Below are positions 40,361 to 50,647 of a stretch of 64,000 bases of DNA, piece after piece (position 1 is the first letter of the stretch; each line of letters begins with the position of its first letter). Where the stretch lies: positions 1-64,000 of the forward strand of contig NZ_SACP01000014.1 in NCBI RefSeq assembly GCF_004004555.2, in the 5' to 3' direction. The position numbers and the translations under genes are program-made. A model generated the notes under the pieces. That model did no database searches and had not been told where the DNA came from. It saw only the letters and a program-made list of their open reading frames with translations. This DNA is from Methylobacterium oryzihabitans (lineage in GTDB: Bacteria > Pseudomonadota > Alphaproteobacteria > Rhizobiales > Beijerinckiaceae).

Positions 40361-41077
40361 TCAAGCGGGTCCCGGTCCGCAGGCGTCGAGTGCCGCCTGC
40401 ATGTGCGCCGGCGTCGGCGCCTCGACCCGGACCGGCGGCCGCGACGGGTAGAGCGGCAGGTCCAGGGCGCGGGCGTGCAGGTGCAGGCCCGGGCCGCCCT
40501 GGCGCGGGGCACGGCCGTAGATCGTGTCGCCGAGGATCGGCCAGCCCATCGCGGCGCAGTGCACGCGCAACTGGTGGGTGCGCCCCGTGACCGGCCGCAA
40601 CTCGACCCAGGCGCGGCCCGCGCGATCGCGGCCGAGGACGCGCCAGCGGGTCAGCGACGGGTCGCCGGCCGGATCGACCTTCATCCACCAGCTTCGTGGA
40701 TCGTCGGAGCGGCGGGCGAGCGGCAGGTCGATCGCGCCGGATTCCTCCTCCGGCTCGCCCTCCACCACCGCCCAGTAGGTCTTGTCGACCCGGTGGCCGG
40801 AAAACAGCTTGCCGAGCTTCGCCAGCGCCTTCGGGTGGCGGCCGAGCACGAGGCAGCCGGAGGTGTCGCGGTCGAGGCGGTGGGCGGCCTCGGGCCGGCG
40901 CGGCAGCCCGAACCGCAGGGCGTCGAGGTGCCGGACGAGGGTGTCGCCGCCGCCGGGGCCGGGATGGACCGGCAGTCCGGCCGGCTTGTCGATCACCAGC
41001 ATCAGGGCGTCGCGGTAGAGCAGACGGGCGAGGATGTCGTCGCCGGCCGCCGGCTCAGGTCCTTGATTCAGACGCAT
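40361..41077 (-). CDS. RluA-family pseudouridine synthase
   Basis: 238 residues. The catalytic motif [15 protein letters not shown] and the [24 protein letters not shown] block define the family. It lacks an S4 domain, so it resembles the short RluA/TruC type. The RNA target, rRNA or tRNA, cannot be told. Divergent from ftsY. Confidence 0.9.
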   Translation of the reverse strand: MRLNQGPEPAAGDDILARLLYRDALMLVIDKPAGLPVHPGPGGGDTLVRHLDALRFGLPRRPEAAHRLDRDTSGCLVLGRHPKALAKLGKLFSGHRVDKTYWAVVEGEPEEESGAIDLPLARRSDDPRSWWMKVDPAGDPSLTRWRVLGRDRAGRAWVELRPVTGRTHQLRVHCAAMGWPILGDTIYGRAPRQGGPGLHLHARALDLPLYPSRPPVRVEAPTPAHMQAALDACGPGPA

Positions 41078-41164
41078 TTTCCCAAGTGCCGACCAAGCGC
41101 CGAAGCGGTTTCCCCTGGCGCCCGAAATGCTCTAGATCCTGCCCCGGTTCGGGAGCAAGTGCGG

Positions 41165-42406
41165 ATGAGCAACGAGAAGAAGCCGGGGTGGCTCGGACGC
41201 CTGTTCGGGCGGCGCGACGACGCGCCGGCCGAGACGCCCTCCCCCGACACCGTCTCGCCGTCCGAGGGCACGCCCGACTACGTCACCGAGGTCGAGACGC
41301 CGCCCGCCCCCCCGACCGTCACCGAGGCCTCGCCGGAGACCGAGCCCGAGCGCGACCTGCCCGACGAACTCGCCGGGGCCGACCTCCAGCCGATCGACGA
41401 CCGCGCCGACGATCCGGAGGTGCCCGTCGCGCCCGAGCCGGAGCCCGCGCCGCTGGTCGCGGCCCCCGTCGAGGAGGGCGAGAAGCGCGGCTGGTGGAGC
41501 CGGCTCACCGGCGGCCTGCGCCGGACCTCCTCGGCGCTGTCGGATCGGGTCACCGGGCTGTTCACCAAGCGCAAGCTCGACGCCGACACGCTGGAGGAAC
41601 TCGAGGACGCGCTGATCCAGGCCGATTTCGGCGTCGAGACCGCGATGCGGATCTCCGAGGCGGTCGGCCAGGGGCGCTACGACAAGGGCATCGCCCCCGA
41701 CGAGGTGCGGGCGATCCTCGCCACCGAGGTCGAGCGGGCGCTGACGCCGGTGGCCAAGCCCCTGGAGATCGCGGCCGGCCCCAAGCCGTTCGTGCTGCTG
41801 ATGGTCGGCGTCAACGGCGCCGGCAAGACCACGACGATCGGCAAGCTGACCCAGAAGTTCCGGGCCGAGGGCCGCAGCGTGATGCTGGCCGCCGGCGACA
41901 CCTTCCGGGCGGCGGCGGTCGAGCAGCTCAAGGTCTGGGGCGAGCGCACCGGCGCGCCGGTGGTGACGAGGCCCGCCGGCGCCGACGCCGCCGGCCTCGC
42001 CTACGACGCCCTGGAAGCGGCGCGGGCCGCCGGCACCGACATCCTGATGATCGACACCGCCGGCCGGCTCCAGAACAAGACCGGGCTGATGGCGGAGCTG
42101 GAGAAGATCGTCCGGGTGATCCGCAAGGTCGACGAGACCGCGCCGCACGCGGTGCTGCTCGTCCTCGACGCCACCGTCGGCCAGAACGCGATGAGCCAGG
42201 TCGAGCTGTTCCAGAAGACCGCCGGCGTCACCGGGCTGGTGATGACCAAGCTCGACGGCACGGCCCGCGGCGGCATCCTGGTGGCGCTCGCCGCGAAGTT
42301 CGGCCTGCCGGTGCATTTCATCGGCGTCGGCGAGGGCGTGGCCGACCTCGAAGCGTTCTCGGCCCGCGACTTCGCCCGCGCCATCGCCGGCCTCGACAAG
42401 GATTGA
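41165..42406 (+). CDS. ftsY: Signal recognition particle receptor FtsY
   Basis: 413 residues: an acidic N-terminal domain (1-125) that binds membrane, a helical N domain and the SRP GTPase domain with [23 protein letters not shown] and [10 protein letters not shown]. It docks ribosome-SRP complexes at the Sec translocon. Followed by yciB, an order common in alphaproteobacteria. Confidence 0.95.
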   Translation: MSNEKKPGWLGRLFGRRDDAPAETPSPDTVSPSEGTPDYVTEVETPPAPPTVTEASPETEPERDLPDELAGADLQPIDDRADDPEVPVAPEPEPAPLVAAPVEEGEKRGWWSRLTGGLRRTSSALSDRVTGLFTKRKLDADTLEELEDALIQADFGVETAMRISEAVGQGRYDKGIAPDEVRAILATEVERALTPVAKPLEIAAGPKPFVLLMVGVNGAGKTTTIGKLTQKFRAEGRSVMLAAGDTFRAAAVEQLKVWGERTGAPVVTRPAGADAAGLAYDALEAARAAGTDILMIDTAGRLQNKTGLMAELEKIVRVIRKVDETAPHAVLLVLDATVGQNAMSQVELFQKTAGVTGLVMTKLDGTARGGILVALAAKFGLPVHFIGVGEGVADLEAFSARDFARAIAGLDKD

Positions 42407-42444
42407 GCGCCGTCTCGCAACCCTTCCCCACCGACGCGACACCC

Positions 42445-43053
42445 ATGCACATCGAATCCGTCCCGCCCAAGACCCACCTGCCGCCGCTGACCAAGCTCGC
42501 CCTCGAACTCGGGCCGCTCGCGGTGTTCTTCTTCGGCAATGCCTATGCCGACCGCTTCGGCGTGCAGCCGGACCAGCGCCTGTTCGTCGCCACCGGCCTG
42601 TTCATCGCCGCGACGCTCGCCGCCCTCACCGTGCACTGGCTCCTGGTGCGCCGCCTGCCGATCATGCCGCTCGTCTCCGGCGTCATCGTGGTGGTGTTCG
42701 GCGGGCTGACCCTGCTGCTCCAGGACGAGCTGTTCATCAAGCTCAAGCCGACGATCGTGAACTGCCTGTTCGGCGCCGTGCTGCTCGGTGGCCTCGCCTT
42801 CGGCAGGTCGCTGCTGTCGATCGTCCTCGACAGCGTGTTCGACCTCGACGCGGAGGGCTGGCGCAAGCTGACCTTCCGCTGGGGCCTGTTCTTCTTCGTG
42901 CTGGCGGCGCTGAACGAGATCGTGTGGCGCACCCAGACCACCGATTTCTGGGTCTCGTTCAAGGTCTTCGGCATCATGCCGCTGACGATCCTGTTCGCGC
43001 TGGCCCAGACGCCGCTGCTGCTGCGACACGAGCGCAAGGCCGACAAGGCGTAA
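42445..43053 (+). CDS. YciB/IspZ (septation protein A) inner membrane protein
   Basis: 202 residues with about five membrane helices, starting with the family block [23 protein letters not shown], and later [25 protein letters not shown]. Needed for normal septation in some bacteria. The start is ambiguous: the ATG at 42445 has no strong RBS, while a TTG at 42403 overlaps the ftsY stop and would couple translation. Confidence 0.88.
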   Translation: MHIESVPPKTHLPPLTKLALELGPLAVFFFGNAYADRFGVQPDQRLFVATGLFIAATLAALTVHWLLVRRLPIMPLVSGVIVVVFGGLTLLLQDELFIKLKPTIVNCLFGAVLLGGLAFGRSLLSIVLDSVFDLDAEGWRKLTFRWGLFFFVLAALNEIVWRTQTTDFWVSFKVFGIMPLTILFALAQTPLLLRHERKADKA

Positions 43054-43093
43054 ACATCGGGAACCAGGGGTCGGGGCGGCGGATTCCGCTCCG

Positions 43094-43861
43094 ATGACGA
43101 CCGACCCGGCGACACCCGATCTCCCCGTCAAGGCCATGCTGTCCGAGAAGGCGATGGCGATCCACCGCCGCCTGTGCGGCGTCTACGGCTGCCCGATCCC
43201 GTACTTCCACAGCCTCGACCCGGTGAGCGAACTGGTCTCGTCGCTGCTGTCGCACCGGACCCGCAACGCCGAGTCCGGCCGCGCCTTCAAGGCCCTGCGC
43301 GCCCGCTACCCCGACTGGGACGCGGTGCTGGCCGCGCCGACCGCCGAGATCGAGGAGACGATCGCCGGCGTGACGTGGCCGGAGCTGAAGGCGCCGCGGA
43401 TCCAGGCGGTCCTGCGCGCGGTGCGCGAGCGCTCGGGCGGGCTCGACCTCGGCTTCCTGAAGGACCTGACCGTCCCGGAGGCGCGGGCGTGGCTGGAGGC
43501 GATTCCCGGCGTCGGTCCGAAGACCAGCGCCGCGGTGCTGTCGTTCAGCGTGCTGCGGATGCCGGCCCTGCCGGTCGACAGCCACCATCACCGGGTGGCG
43601 CAGCGCACCGGCCTGATCGGCCCGAAGGTCGATGTCGGGCCCGCCCACGCGATCCTGCGGGCGCAACTGCCGGCGGACTGGGACGCGCAATCGCTCTACG
43701 ACTACCACGAGGTGCTGATGCTGCACGGGCAGCGCTGCTGCCACTACCGCAACCTGGCCTGCGGCGCCTGCGCGGTGCTCGACCTCTGCCCGACCGGGCA
43801 GGCGCGCCGCCCCGCGGCCCGGGCCGCGGCGACCCGCGACTTGGGACATCCGGCGGCTTGA
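43094..43861 (+). CDS. Endonuclease III-like HhH-GPD DNA repair protein
   Basis: 255 residues. The helix-hairpin-helix LEAIPGVGPKTSAAVL with its Lys, the Asp in PVDSHHHRVAQRTG and the C-terminal iron-sulfur ligands C-x6-C-x2-C-x5-C (CHYRNLACGACAVLDLC) are all present. It is closer to the divergent Nth-like group than to classical Nth, so substrate range is uncertain. The last residues are encoded by the first unit of a 26-bp tandem repeat. Confidence 0.87.
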   Translation: MTTDPATPDLPVKAMLSEKAMAIHRRLCGVYGCPIPYFHSLDPVSELVSSLLSHRTRNAESGRAFKALRARYPDWDAVLAAPTAEIEETIAGVTWPELKAPRIQAVLRAVRERSGGLDLGFLKDLTVPEARAWLEAIPGVGPKTSAAVLSFSVLRMPALPVDSHHHRVAQRTGLIGPKVDVGPAHAILRAQLPADWDAQSLYDYHEVLMLHGQRCCHYRNLACGACAVLDLCPTGQARRPAARAAATRDLGHPAA

Positions 43862-43920
43862 CCGCCCTGGGACATCCGGCGGCGTGACCGCCCCGGGACA
43901 TCCCGCGGCTTGACCGCTTC
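43843..43920. repeat. Three tandem 26-bp repeats across the end of the nth-like gene
   Basis: Units begin at 43843, 43869 and 43895 with GGGACATCCGGCGGC, then TTGACCGC or GTGACCGC. Unit 1 encodes the C-terminal GHPAA and stop of the preceding gene; units 2 and 3 are downstream. Only a few bases differ between units. Copy-number change would leave the protein intact. Confidence 0.85.
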
Positions 43921-44001
43921 GGGCCGATCGCGCCAGAAGCCCGCACCCGCGGAATGACCGGAGGCTCGGCCGCAGGGATTGCGCAGGGAGACAAGGCGCC
44001 G

Positions 44002-45045
44002 ATGCCCGCGTTCCAGGAACTCGTCTTCTCCGGCGTGCAGCCGACCGGCAACCTGCACCTCGGCAACTATCTCGGGGCGATCCGGCGGTTCGTCGCGCTG
44101 CAGAACCAGGACGCGCAGTGCCTGTACTGCGTGGTCGACCTGCACGCGATCACCGTGCGGCAGGACCCGGCCGAGCTGATCCGCCACATCCGCGAGGTCA
44201 CCGCCGCCTTCCTCGCCGCCGGCATCGACCCGACGCGCTCGATCGTGTTCAACCAGAGCCAGGTGCCGCAGCACGCCGAACTGGCCTGGATCTTCAACTG
44301 CGTCGCCCGCCTCGGCTGGCTCAACCGGATGACCCAGTTCAAGGAGAAGGCCGGCAAGGACCGCGAGAACGCGAGCATCGGCCTCTACGACTACCCGGTG
44401 CTGATGGCGGCCGACATCCTGGCCTACCGCGCCACCAAGGTGCCGGTCGGCGAGGACCAGAAGCAGCACCTCGAACTCACCCGCGACATCGCGCAGAAGT
44501 TCAACACCGACTACGCCGCGGCGATCGCCGCGCACGGGCACGGCGAGGCGTTCTTCCCGCTCACCGACCCGCTGATCGGCGGGCCGGCCGCCCGGGTGAT
44601 GTCGCTCCGCGACGGCGCGAAGAAGATGTCGAAGTCGGACCCGTCCGACTATTCGCGCATCAACCTCACGGACGATTCCGACGCCATCGCCCAGAAGGTG
44701 CGCAAGGCCAAGACCGACGCCGAGCCCCTGCCCTCCGAGATCGCCGGCCTCGCCGGCCGGCCCGAGGCCGACAACCTCGTGGGCATCTTCGCGGGGCTCA
44801 GCGACATCACCCGCGAGGACGTGCTGCGCGACTTCGGCGGCGCCCAGTTCTCGTCGTTCAAGGGCGCGCTGGTCGACCTCGCGGTCGAGCGGCTCGGGCC
44901 GATCGGCGGCGAGATGAAGCGCCTCGTCGCCGACGAGGCCCATATCGACGCGGTGCTGGCCGACGGCGCCGCGCGGGCGGAGGCGATCGCGCGCCCCAAC
45001 ATCGAGGCGGTCAAGGACATCGTCGGCTTCGTGCGCCGGCGCTGA
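44002..45045 (+). CDS. trpS: Tryptophanyl-tRNA synthetase
   Basis: 347 residues, class I synthetase. The HIGH-type motif is in [11 protein letters not shown] and the KMSKS motif in [12 protein letters not shown]. The ATG at 44002 follows GGGAG and gives the standard N-terminus; an ATG at 43954 adds 16 atypical residues. Confidence 0.95.
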   Translation: MPAFQELVFSGVQPTGNLHLGNYLGAIRRFVALQNQDAQCLYCVVDLHAITVRQDPAELIRHIREVTAAFLAAGIDPTRSIVFNQSQVPQHAELAWIFNCVARLGWLNRMTQFKEKAGKDRENASIGLYDYPVLMAADILAYRATKVPVGEDQKQHLELTRDIAQKFNTDYAAAIAAHGHGEAFFPLTDPLIGGPAARVMSLRDGAKKMSKSDPSDYSRINLTDDSDAIAQKVRKAKTDAEPLPSEIAGLAGRPEADNLVGIFAGLSDITREDVLRDFGGAQFSSFKGALVDLAVERLGPIGGEMKRLVADEAHIDAVLADGAARAEAIARPNIEAVKDIVGFVRRR

Positions 45046-45065
45046 CGACGCGGGAGGACCCGGCC

Positions 45066-45767
45066 ATGGCGATCCACGCCCTGATCTTCGACGTGTTCGG
45101 CACCCTGCTCGACTGGCACGGCGGCGTCGCTCGCGAGGCGTCGCGGCTGCTCGCCCCGGTCCGCCCCGACATCGACGGCGGTGCCTTCGCGCGGGCGTGG
45201 CGCGACCGCTACCAGCCGGCGATGGAGCCGGTCCGCCGCGGCGAGCGGGCCTGGACCGACCTCGACACCCTGCACGCCGAGGGACTCGACGGCGTGCTGG
45301 CGCAGTTTGGGGTCGAGGGGCTGACGCCGGAGATCAAGCGGGAGCTGGTCCTGGCCTGGCACCGGCTCGATGCGTGGCCCGAGGTGCCGGCGGCGCTGAC
45401 GCGGCTGCGCGGCGGCTTCCTGCTGGCGCCGTGCTCCAACGCCCATGTCCGCCTCGCCATCGCGCATGCCCGCCGCAACGCCCTGCCCTGGGACGCGATC
45501 CTGGGCGCCGAGTTCGCTCGCGACTACAAGCCGAAGCCCGCCGTCTACCTGCGGGCCGCCGAGGCCCTGGGGCTGCCTCCCGGCGAGGTGATGATGGTGG
45601 CGGCCCACACCTCGGACCTCGTGGCGGCGGCCGGCTGCGGGCTGGCCACCGCCCACATCGCCCGCCCGGACGAGAACGGGCCCGGCACCGGCGAGGCGGC
45701 CCCCGCCGCCCCGGTCGACGTCGCCGCCTCCGATCTCGCCGACCTCGCCCGCCGGCTCGGCTGCTGA
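45066..45767 (+). CDS. Haloacid dehalogenase type II (HAD superfamily)
   Basis: 233 residues. Nucleophile Asp9 in LIFDVFGTLLDW, then the CSNAHVRLA, YKPKPAVYLRAAEALG and MMVAAHTSDL motifs of 2-haloacid dehalogenases. It may remove halogen from small 2-haloacids or act as a phosphatase. It starts 20 bases after trpS. Confidence 0.82.
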   Translation: MAIHALIFDVFGTLLDWHGGVAREASRLLAPVRPDIDGGAFARAWRDRYQPAMEPVRRGERAWTDLDTLHAEGLDGVLAQFGVEGLTPEIKRELVLAWHRLDAWPEVPAALTRLRGGFLLAPCSNAHVRLAIAHARRNALPWDAILGAEFARDYKPKPAVYLRAAEALGLPPGEVMMVAAHTSDLVAAAGCGLATAHIARPDENGPGTGEAAPAAPVDVAASDLADLARRLGC

Positions 45768-45783
45768 GCGGGCGGGCCCGCCC

Positions 45784-46101
45784 TCAGGCGTGCGCCCGCG
45801 CCGGCGTCGGGTGCGAGCGCGCGTAGAGGCTGGCCCCGGCATCGGCGCCGACGACCCGCATCAGCGCGGCCTCGTCGCAGGTGCCGGCGATCCGCAGTCC
45901 GAGCCGCTGGAGATGATCCTTGTCGGTGCAGTAGGCGGCGAGCCGGGCGCGGCCGGTCTCGGGCATCCGGGCGACCATCGAGGTCAGCTCGTCCTCGCTC
46001 GCCCGGTGCAGGGCGGCGAGCAGTTCGAGCGGAATCGGATACTGCGCGAACGCGGAGTGTTGCGACCGGGCGGCGGATTGGGACATGGCTTCCTGGGGCA
46101 T
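45784..46101 (-). CDS. Hypothetical protein
   Basis: 105 residues, not recognised. A helical block (PIPLELLAALHRASEDELTSMVARMPETGRARLAAYCTDKDHLQRLGLRIA) suggests a compact all-helical protein. An alternative start lies five codons in, at 46086. It converges on the dehalogenase with 16 bases between. Confidence 0.6.
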   Translation of the reverse strand: MPQEAMSQSAARSQHSAFAQYPIPLELLAALHRASEDELTSMVARMPETGRARLAAYCTDKDHLQRLGLRIAGTCDEAALMRVVGADAGASLYARSHPTPARAHA

Positions 46102-46202
46102 GGCTTCCTCTCGGCGCGGTGATGGCCGCGAGGATCGGCGGTCATGGTTAGCGAAAGCTTAAGCCGTTTGCCCGGGGGACGGCACAGGCCGGCTGCGGTT
46201 GA

Positions 46203-46805
46203 ATGCGGCGCACGAGCCGGATGGCCGAGGCGACGGGAGTGACGGACGGCACGATGCAGGGACCCCACCACGACGAAGCGGAGGTGCGCCGCGCCCTGGA
46301 CGCCTGCCTGAGATCGACGCCGTTCGTCCGCTCGCCGAAGCTCGCCGCGTTCCTGACCTTCGTCGTCGAGGAGGAACTCGCCGGCCGCGGCGACGAGGTC
46401 AAGGCCTACACCATCGCGGTGCGCGCCCTCGGGCGCAGCCCCGGCTTCGATCCGGTCAACGATCCGAGCGTGCGCGTCGAGGCGGGCCGGCTGCGCCGGG
46501 CCCTCGACGACGCCTACACCCATCACGTCGAGGCGGGCGTTCTGCGCATCCGCATCCCGACCGGCGGCTACCGGCCGGTGTTCCAGCCGGTCCCGTCGGG
46601 CGCTCCGAAACCGAGACCGGCGCCCGTCCAGGAGAGCCCGGTCGCCCCGCCGCGGCGGCCGTTCTTCGACTCGCGCGGGCAGGTCCTGGTGGTGGTCCTG
46701 CTGTCGGTCATCATCGCGCTGCTCTGCGCCCAGGTCGGGGTGACGCTGTGGCTGTACCTGCAGCGCCCGGCGGTGACGCGGACCGGTCAGGTCTGGCTGG
46801 ACTGA
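46203..46805 (+). CDS. Hypothetical protein with N-terminal helical domain and C-terminal membrane helix
   Basis: 200 residues. The N-terminal half (ALDACLRSTPFVRSPKLAAFLTFVVEEEL to VRVEAGRLRRALDDAY) is the conserved module that precedes TolB/TPR or cyclase domains in many rhizobial proteins, ending here in RIRIPTGGYRPVF. A proline-rich linker leads to a single membrane helix (about 158-185). The usual C-terminal effector is absent, so it may be a short membrane-tethered form. ATG at 46203, 46221 or 46254 are all possible. Confidence 0.6.
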   Translation: MRRTSRMAEATGVTDGTMQGPHHDEAEVRRALDACLRSTPFVRSPKLAAFLTFVVEEELAGRGDEVKAYTIAVRALGRSPGFDPVNDPSVRVEAGRLRRALDDAYTHHVEAGVLRIRIPTGGYRPVFQPVPSGAPKPRPAPVQESPVAPPRRPFFDSRGQVLVVVLLSVIIALLCAQVGVTLWLYLQRPAVTRTGQVWLD

Positions 46806-47195
46806 CCGGGACCGGTCGGGCCTCCCTCCCGCCCTCGCCCACGGGGTTTTCCACGGGGATCGCCGTTCCCTCGCCGCTGCCGGAGCGGTCGCGCGGCTGA
46901 TAGGCTGAAGGGTCGGCCCTGGAGGACCGGGGCGGACGGCCGCCCCGAGGACGCCCTTCGACCGGTCGAGTCCGGCCAACGCTCCATCGCGGCGGCTCAT
47001 GGCCAAGGTCGTTCGAGGCATCGCATACGGCCGAGCTTGCGCGATGCTGGGCCGTGCCGTCGGCTGAACGCTCCCTGACCCCGGTGAAGCTTGGCGGGAG
47101 GCGCGGGCGGGGCGTGCGCGGGCCGCCGTCATGTCGCCACAACTACCCGGCTCTGTGCGGTCACGATACAGCAACGATCCGGACCGGGAACCGAC
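46806..47195. other. Gene-free stretch with one hairpin
   Basis: A perfect hairpin CGGGGCGG-ACGG-CCGCCCCG lies at 46928-46947 and may end transcription of the preceding gene. I see no gene, repeat of the two families, or clear promoter in the remainder. Confidence 0.35.
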
Positions 47196-48278
47196 ATGCG
47201 ACAGCGAGCGAGTGGGACTCCGCGCCGGGCCGAGCGCTGGCCGTCTCCACAGGGTCGGGACGTCCTGGCTCTCGGCGGCGCGGCGCGCCCCGCTCCGGGG
47301 GGCTTCCCGGTCATCGCCCGCGCGGCGCTGATCGCCGGGTGCCTCGCCGCCGGGCTGTCGGCGGTGCTGCACCATTGCGGTCCCGACATGCTCACCGTCC
47401 GCCCTTCCGTCACGCTGATGGCGGACCTGCTGGTGATGCCGCGGCCGAAGGTGCAGACGCTGCCGAAGGAGACCGCCCGGATCGCCGCGCCGGTCTCGAT
47501 GCCGGTCCACGACCTCGACACCGCCCTCGGCTCGGAGGGCGTCGACCGGGTGTCCTACGACGACCTGATCTCGGCCAGTTCCGGCGGCGACCCCAACGAG
47601 GTGCTGGCCTTCGGGCCGATGAAGATCCGCCGCCACCTCGTGCAGACCATCGTGCGCGCCGCCGTCACGGTGAAGACCGACCCGGTGCTGCTGATGGCGG
47701 TGGCCGACAAGGAATCGAGCTTCATCACCGAGGTCCAGGCCAAGACCTCGTCGGCGACCGGCCTGTACCAGTTCATCGAGCGGACCTGGCTCCAGGTGAT
47801 GCGGGAATTCGGCCCCCAATACGGGTACGCCCGCGAGGCCGGCCTGATCGGCGACGACCTGTCGGTCGCGGAATCCGGCGAGCGTGCCCGGATCCTCGAC
47901 CTGCGCCGCGATCCTTCGCTGTCGGCGGTGATGGCCGGCGAGATGCTGAAGCGCGACAGCGCCCGGATCGCCGCCCGGATCGGCCGCGAGCTGACCCTCG
48001 GCGAGACCTACCTCGCGCACTTCCTCGGCCCGGACGACGCCGAGCGCTTCATGGCCAAGGTCGTGGAGGAGCCGAAGGCCGAGGCGGCGGCGCTGCTGCC
48101 CAAGCCCGCCCGCGCCAACCGGCCGATCTTCTACGAGCGCGTCGGGCGCCGGAAGGCGCGCAGCCTGTCCGTGGCGCAGGTCCACGAGAAGTTCGAGTCG
48201 ATGATGAGCACCCGCGGCGCCCGCTACCGCGACGTCGGCAGCCTGTTCGGCGCCCTCGCCTACGCCGGCACCCCCTGA
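47196..48278 (+). CDS. Lytic transglycosylase (SLT domain) with N-terminal membrane anchor
   Basis: 360 residues. A hydrophobic helix near residues 45-65 anchors or exports it. The SLT domain (about 150-300) has the catalytic Glu173 in VADKESSF, followed by SSATGLYQFIERTW. It would cleave glycan strands of peptidoglycan in the periplasm. The ATG at 47196 has a weak RBS; 35 earlier in-frame residues look non-coding. Confidence 0.85.
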   Translation: MRQRASGTPRRAERWPSPQGRDVLALGGAARPAPGGFPVIARAALIAGCLAAGLSAVLHHCGPDMLTVRPSVTLMADLLVMPRPKVQTLPKETARIAAPVSMPVHDLDTALGSEGVDRVSYDDLISASSGGDPNEVLAFGPMKIRRHLVQTIVRAAVTVKTDPVLLMAVADKESSFITEVQAKTSSATGLYQFIERTWLQVMREFGPQYGYAREAGLIGDDLSVAESGERARILDLRRDPSLSAVMAGEMLKRDSARIAARIGRELTLGETYLAHFLGPDDAERFMAKVVEEPKAEAAALLPKPARANRPIFYERVGRRKARSLSVAQVHEKFESMMSTRGARYRDVGSLFGALAYAGTP

Positions 48279-48375
48279 GCGTTGGCAACCGCCCGCCGCG
48301 GACCTAGCTTGTACCGGTACCGCCCGCCATCGCACCGGCACGCGGGTGGAGATCCAGGCACGGGAGGGGACAGGC

Positions 48376-48696
48376 ATGACGAGGAACCGTTCGGACGCCG
48401 CGGAGCCCGGCAGCGCCAAGCCCGGCAGCGCCAAGACCGGATCCGGCAAGCCCCGCAGCGCCTACGAGCAGGAATCCTACGCGCAGGAATACGCCCGCAC
48501 CGCCGGCGATCAGGCGGCGTTCTTCCGCGAGCAGGTCGAGCGCCGGCGCCGCGAGGCCGAACAGGCCCGCGCCTTCGCCGACCTCTCCGGAGACCGGGGC
48601 GACGAGGCGGCGCGGGCGCGCCGTCTCGACATCCTCGGCGACCACGAGGCCGCGGTGGCCGAGACCTTCGAGGCGCGGGCCCGACGCCCGAACTGA
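48376..48696 (+). CDS. Hypothetical alanine/arginine-rich helical protein
   Basis: 106 residues. A short repeat of PGSAK and related units (10-27) precedes a long charged helix (FFREQVERRRREAEQARAFADL), probably a coiled coil. GGGAGGGG precedes the ATG. Function unknown. Confidence 0.55.
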   Translation: MTRNRSDAAEPGSAKPGSAKTGSGKPRSAYEQESYAQEYARTAGDQAAFFREQVERRRREAEQARAFADLSGDRGDEAARARRLDILGDHEAAVAETFEARARRPN

Positions 48697-48862
48697 TCCC
48701 CCGGCCGCTCCCGGCGCCGCCGTCGTCACGACGATGACCAGATCGTCGACTTTTCGGTCGGATCCTGCCGTTTTTTCGGGCAGGCCCGCCGCTCACCTCG
48801 GTCACGTCGCGCGTTACTCTGGGAACCTCGGCCCGAGGGCCGGTGCAGACGGGAGTGCGGCG

Positions 48863-49669
48863 ATGAGGATCCGGACCGGCTACGCGATCAGCTTCGACTC
48901 GCCGGTGGCGACCCCGATGCTGCTGATGCTGAGCATCCACCCGTCCCGTCGCGGCGACCTCCTGACCCCGCACGAGATCCGGTTCGACCCGCCGATCCCG
49001 TCGCGCGACTACGCCGACGGGTTCGGCAACACCTGCACCCGCATCGTCGCCCCGCCGGGCCTGCTGACCATCTCGGCCGACTTCACGGTGGCGGATTCGG
49101 GACAGCCCGACCTCTACGCCCCCGACGCGCCGCAACTGCCGGTGGAGGACCTGCCCGACGACGTGCTGGTCTACCTGCTCGGCAGCCGCTACTGCGACAC
49201 CGACAAGCTGTCCGAGACCGCATGGTCGCTGTTCGGCAACACGCCGCTCGGCTGGGCCCGGGTCCAGGCGATCGTCGACTACGTCCACCAGCGCATCACC
49301 TTCGGCTACGCCTACGCCGACGCGACCCGCACCGCCTTCGACGGCTACACCCAGCAGCGCGGGGTGTGCCGGGACTTCGCGCATCTGGCGGTGACGTTCT
49401 GCCGCTGCATGAACATCCCGGCGCGCTACTGCACCGGCTATCTCGGCGACATCGGCGTGCCGGCGGTCCCCGACCCGATGGACTTCTCGGCGTGGTTCGA
49501 GGTGTATCTCGGCGGCCAGTGGTACACCTTCGACGCGCGCCACAACACGCCGCGCATCGGCCGCATCGTCATGGCGCGGGGCCGCGACGCCACCGACGTC
49601 GCGATCACCAACAGCTTCGGCTTCAGCCGCCTCGCCGGCTTCCAGGTCCACACCGACGAGGTGTGGTGA
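48863..49669 (+). CDS. Transglutaminase-like cysteine protease family protein
   Basis: 268 residues. The N-terminal beta domain is followed by the transglutaminase core with Cys169 in QRGVCRDFAHLAVTFCR and FDARHNTPRIGR with the Asp. The usual HAW triad histidine is replaced: the sequence reads DFSAWFEVYLGGQW. Either another His serves or activity is altered. GGGAG precedes the ATG. Confidence 0.82.
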   Translation: MRIRTGYAISFDSPVATPMLLMLSIHPSRRGDLLTPHEIRFDPPIPSRDYADGFGNTCTRIVAPPGLLTISADFTVADSGQPDLYAPDAPQLPVEDLPDDVLVYLLGSRYCDTDKLSETAWSLFGNTPLGWARVQAIVDYVHQRITFGYAYADATRTAFDGYTQQRGVCRDFAHLAVTFCRCMNIPARYCTGYLGDIGVPAVPDPMDFSAWFEVYLGGQWYTFDARHNTPRIGRIVMARGRDATDVAITNSFGFSRLAGFQVHTDEVW

Positions 49670-49684
49670 GCCCGGGACCGGCGG

Positions 49685-50647
49685 TCAGGGTTCGAGGGCG
49701 CCGTAATCGTGGGTGTAGGCGCCCTCCGCGAACCCGGCGAAGGTCTGGGTCCAGCGATGGCCGGGCCAGAGATAGTCGACCCGGCCCTCCGCCGGCCGGT
49801 AGAGGGCGGTGTAGGCCGTGGTGAAGGCGGCCTTCCGGGAGTAGAGCGGCGGCGCGAGGAAGCGCGCCACCAGCGACGGCAGCGTGCCGGCCGGGTCGGC
49901 GAGGGCCTCGTCCAGCACCCGCTGGCGCAGGGCGGAGCGGGAGGCGGGCGAGGCGCGCTCCTGGTGGTTGGTGCAGGTCCGCTGCCGCGTCACCGCGGGC
50001 TGGCGCCGGGGCCCGAGGAAGACCGTGGCGTGGTCGCCCTCGCGGTCGAGGAGCGTGACGTTGTGCAACTGCGTGGCCGGGAGCCGGCACAGGGCCGCGA
50101 CCGCCTCGCGGACCGAGCCGCAGGTCTCGAGCACGTAGCGCAGCATCAGGATGATCGCGAAGCCCTCGCCGCGCCGGGCGATCCCGCCGAGGGTGCAACT
50201 CGCGACCAGCCCGTCCTCGTTCATCCCGTCGAGGCAGCCGCCCCAGGGCCGCTGGCCCATCGCCAGGACCCGGCGCGACCACGCGGTCAGCTCGATGCGC
50301 CCGGTGATGACCGGCAGGGGGAAGTCGTAGTTGCGCACCAGGGCCGGGCCGCCGTCGCCGAGCCAGACCGCCTGGCTGCACCCCTGCGGGCGGGCCGCCG
50401 GGCGGTAGTGGCTGAGGACGCGGTGGGCGAGGTCGTCGTCGCCGACCAGCGCGCAGGCCTCGTCGTAGGGCGCCACCAGTTCGGGCATGTGCCGCAGCAG
50501 GGCGGCGCGGCAGGCGGCGGCCGAGGGCGGCTCGGAGGCCCCCTCCCCGAGATACCACCGCGCGGCCTCGTCGCGTCCGGCCCGGAAGCGGGCGAGCCAT
50601 GCGGCGCCGGGGCGGTCCTCCCGGTGGGCCGTGAACGTCTTCTCCAT
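49685..50647 (-). CDS. C45 family autoproteolytic acyltransferase/hydrolase
   Basis: 320 residues. The Ntn-hydrolase core begins at Cys90 in QGCSQAVWLGDGGPALVRNYDFP, the pattern of the penicillin acyltransferase/acid ceramidase-like (C45) family, in which cleavage before Cys exposes the nucleophile. Later blocks (NEDGLVASCTLGG, RTCTNHQ) also fit. It would act on amide bonds of small molecules; substrate unknown. It converges on the transglutaminase-like gene with 15 bases between. Confidence 0.82.
   Translation of the reverse strand: MEKTFTAHREDRPGAAWLARFRAGRDEAARWYLGEGASEPPSAAACRAALLRHMPELVAPYDEACALVGDDDLAHRVLSHYRPAARPQGCSQAVWLGDGGPALVRNYDFPLPVITGRIELTAWSRRVLAMGQRPWGGCLDGMNEDGLVASCTLGGIARRGEGFAIILMLRYVLETCGSVREAVAALCRLPATQLHNVTLLDREGDHATVFLGPRRQPAVTRQRTCTNHQERASPASRSALRQRVLDEALADPAGTLPSLVARFLAPPLYSRKAAFTTAYTALYRPAEGRVDYLWPGHRWTQTFAGFAEGAYTHDYGALEP

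Noticed and set aside
43843..43920. CRISPR-like array
   Set aside because: The units are directly adjacent with no spacers, so this is a simple tandem repeat.
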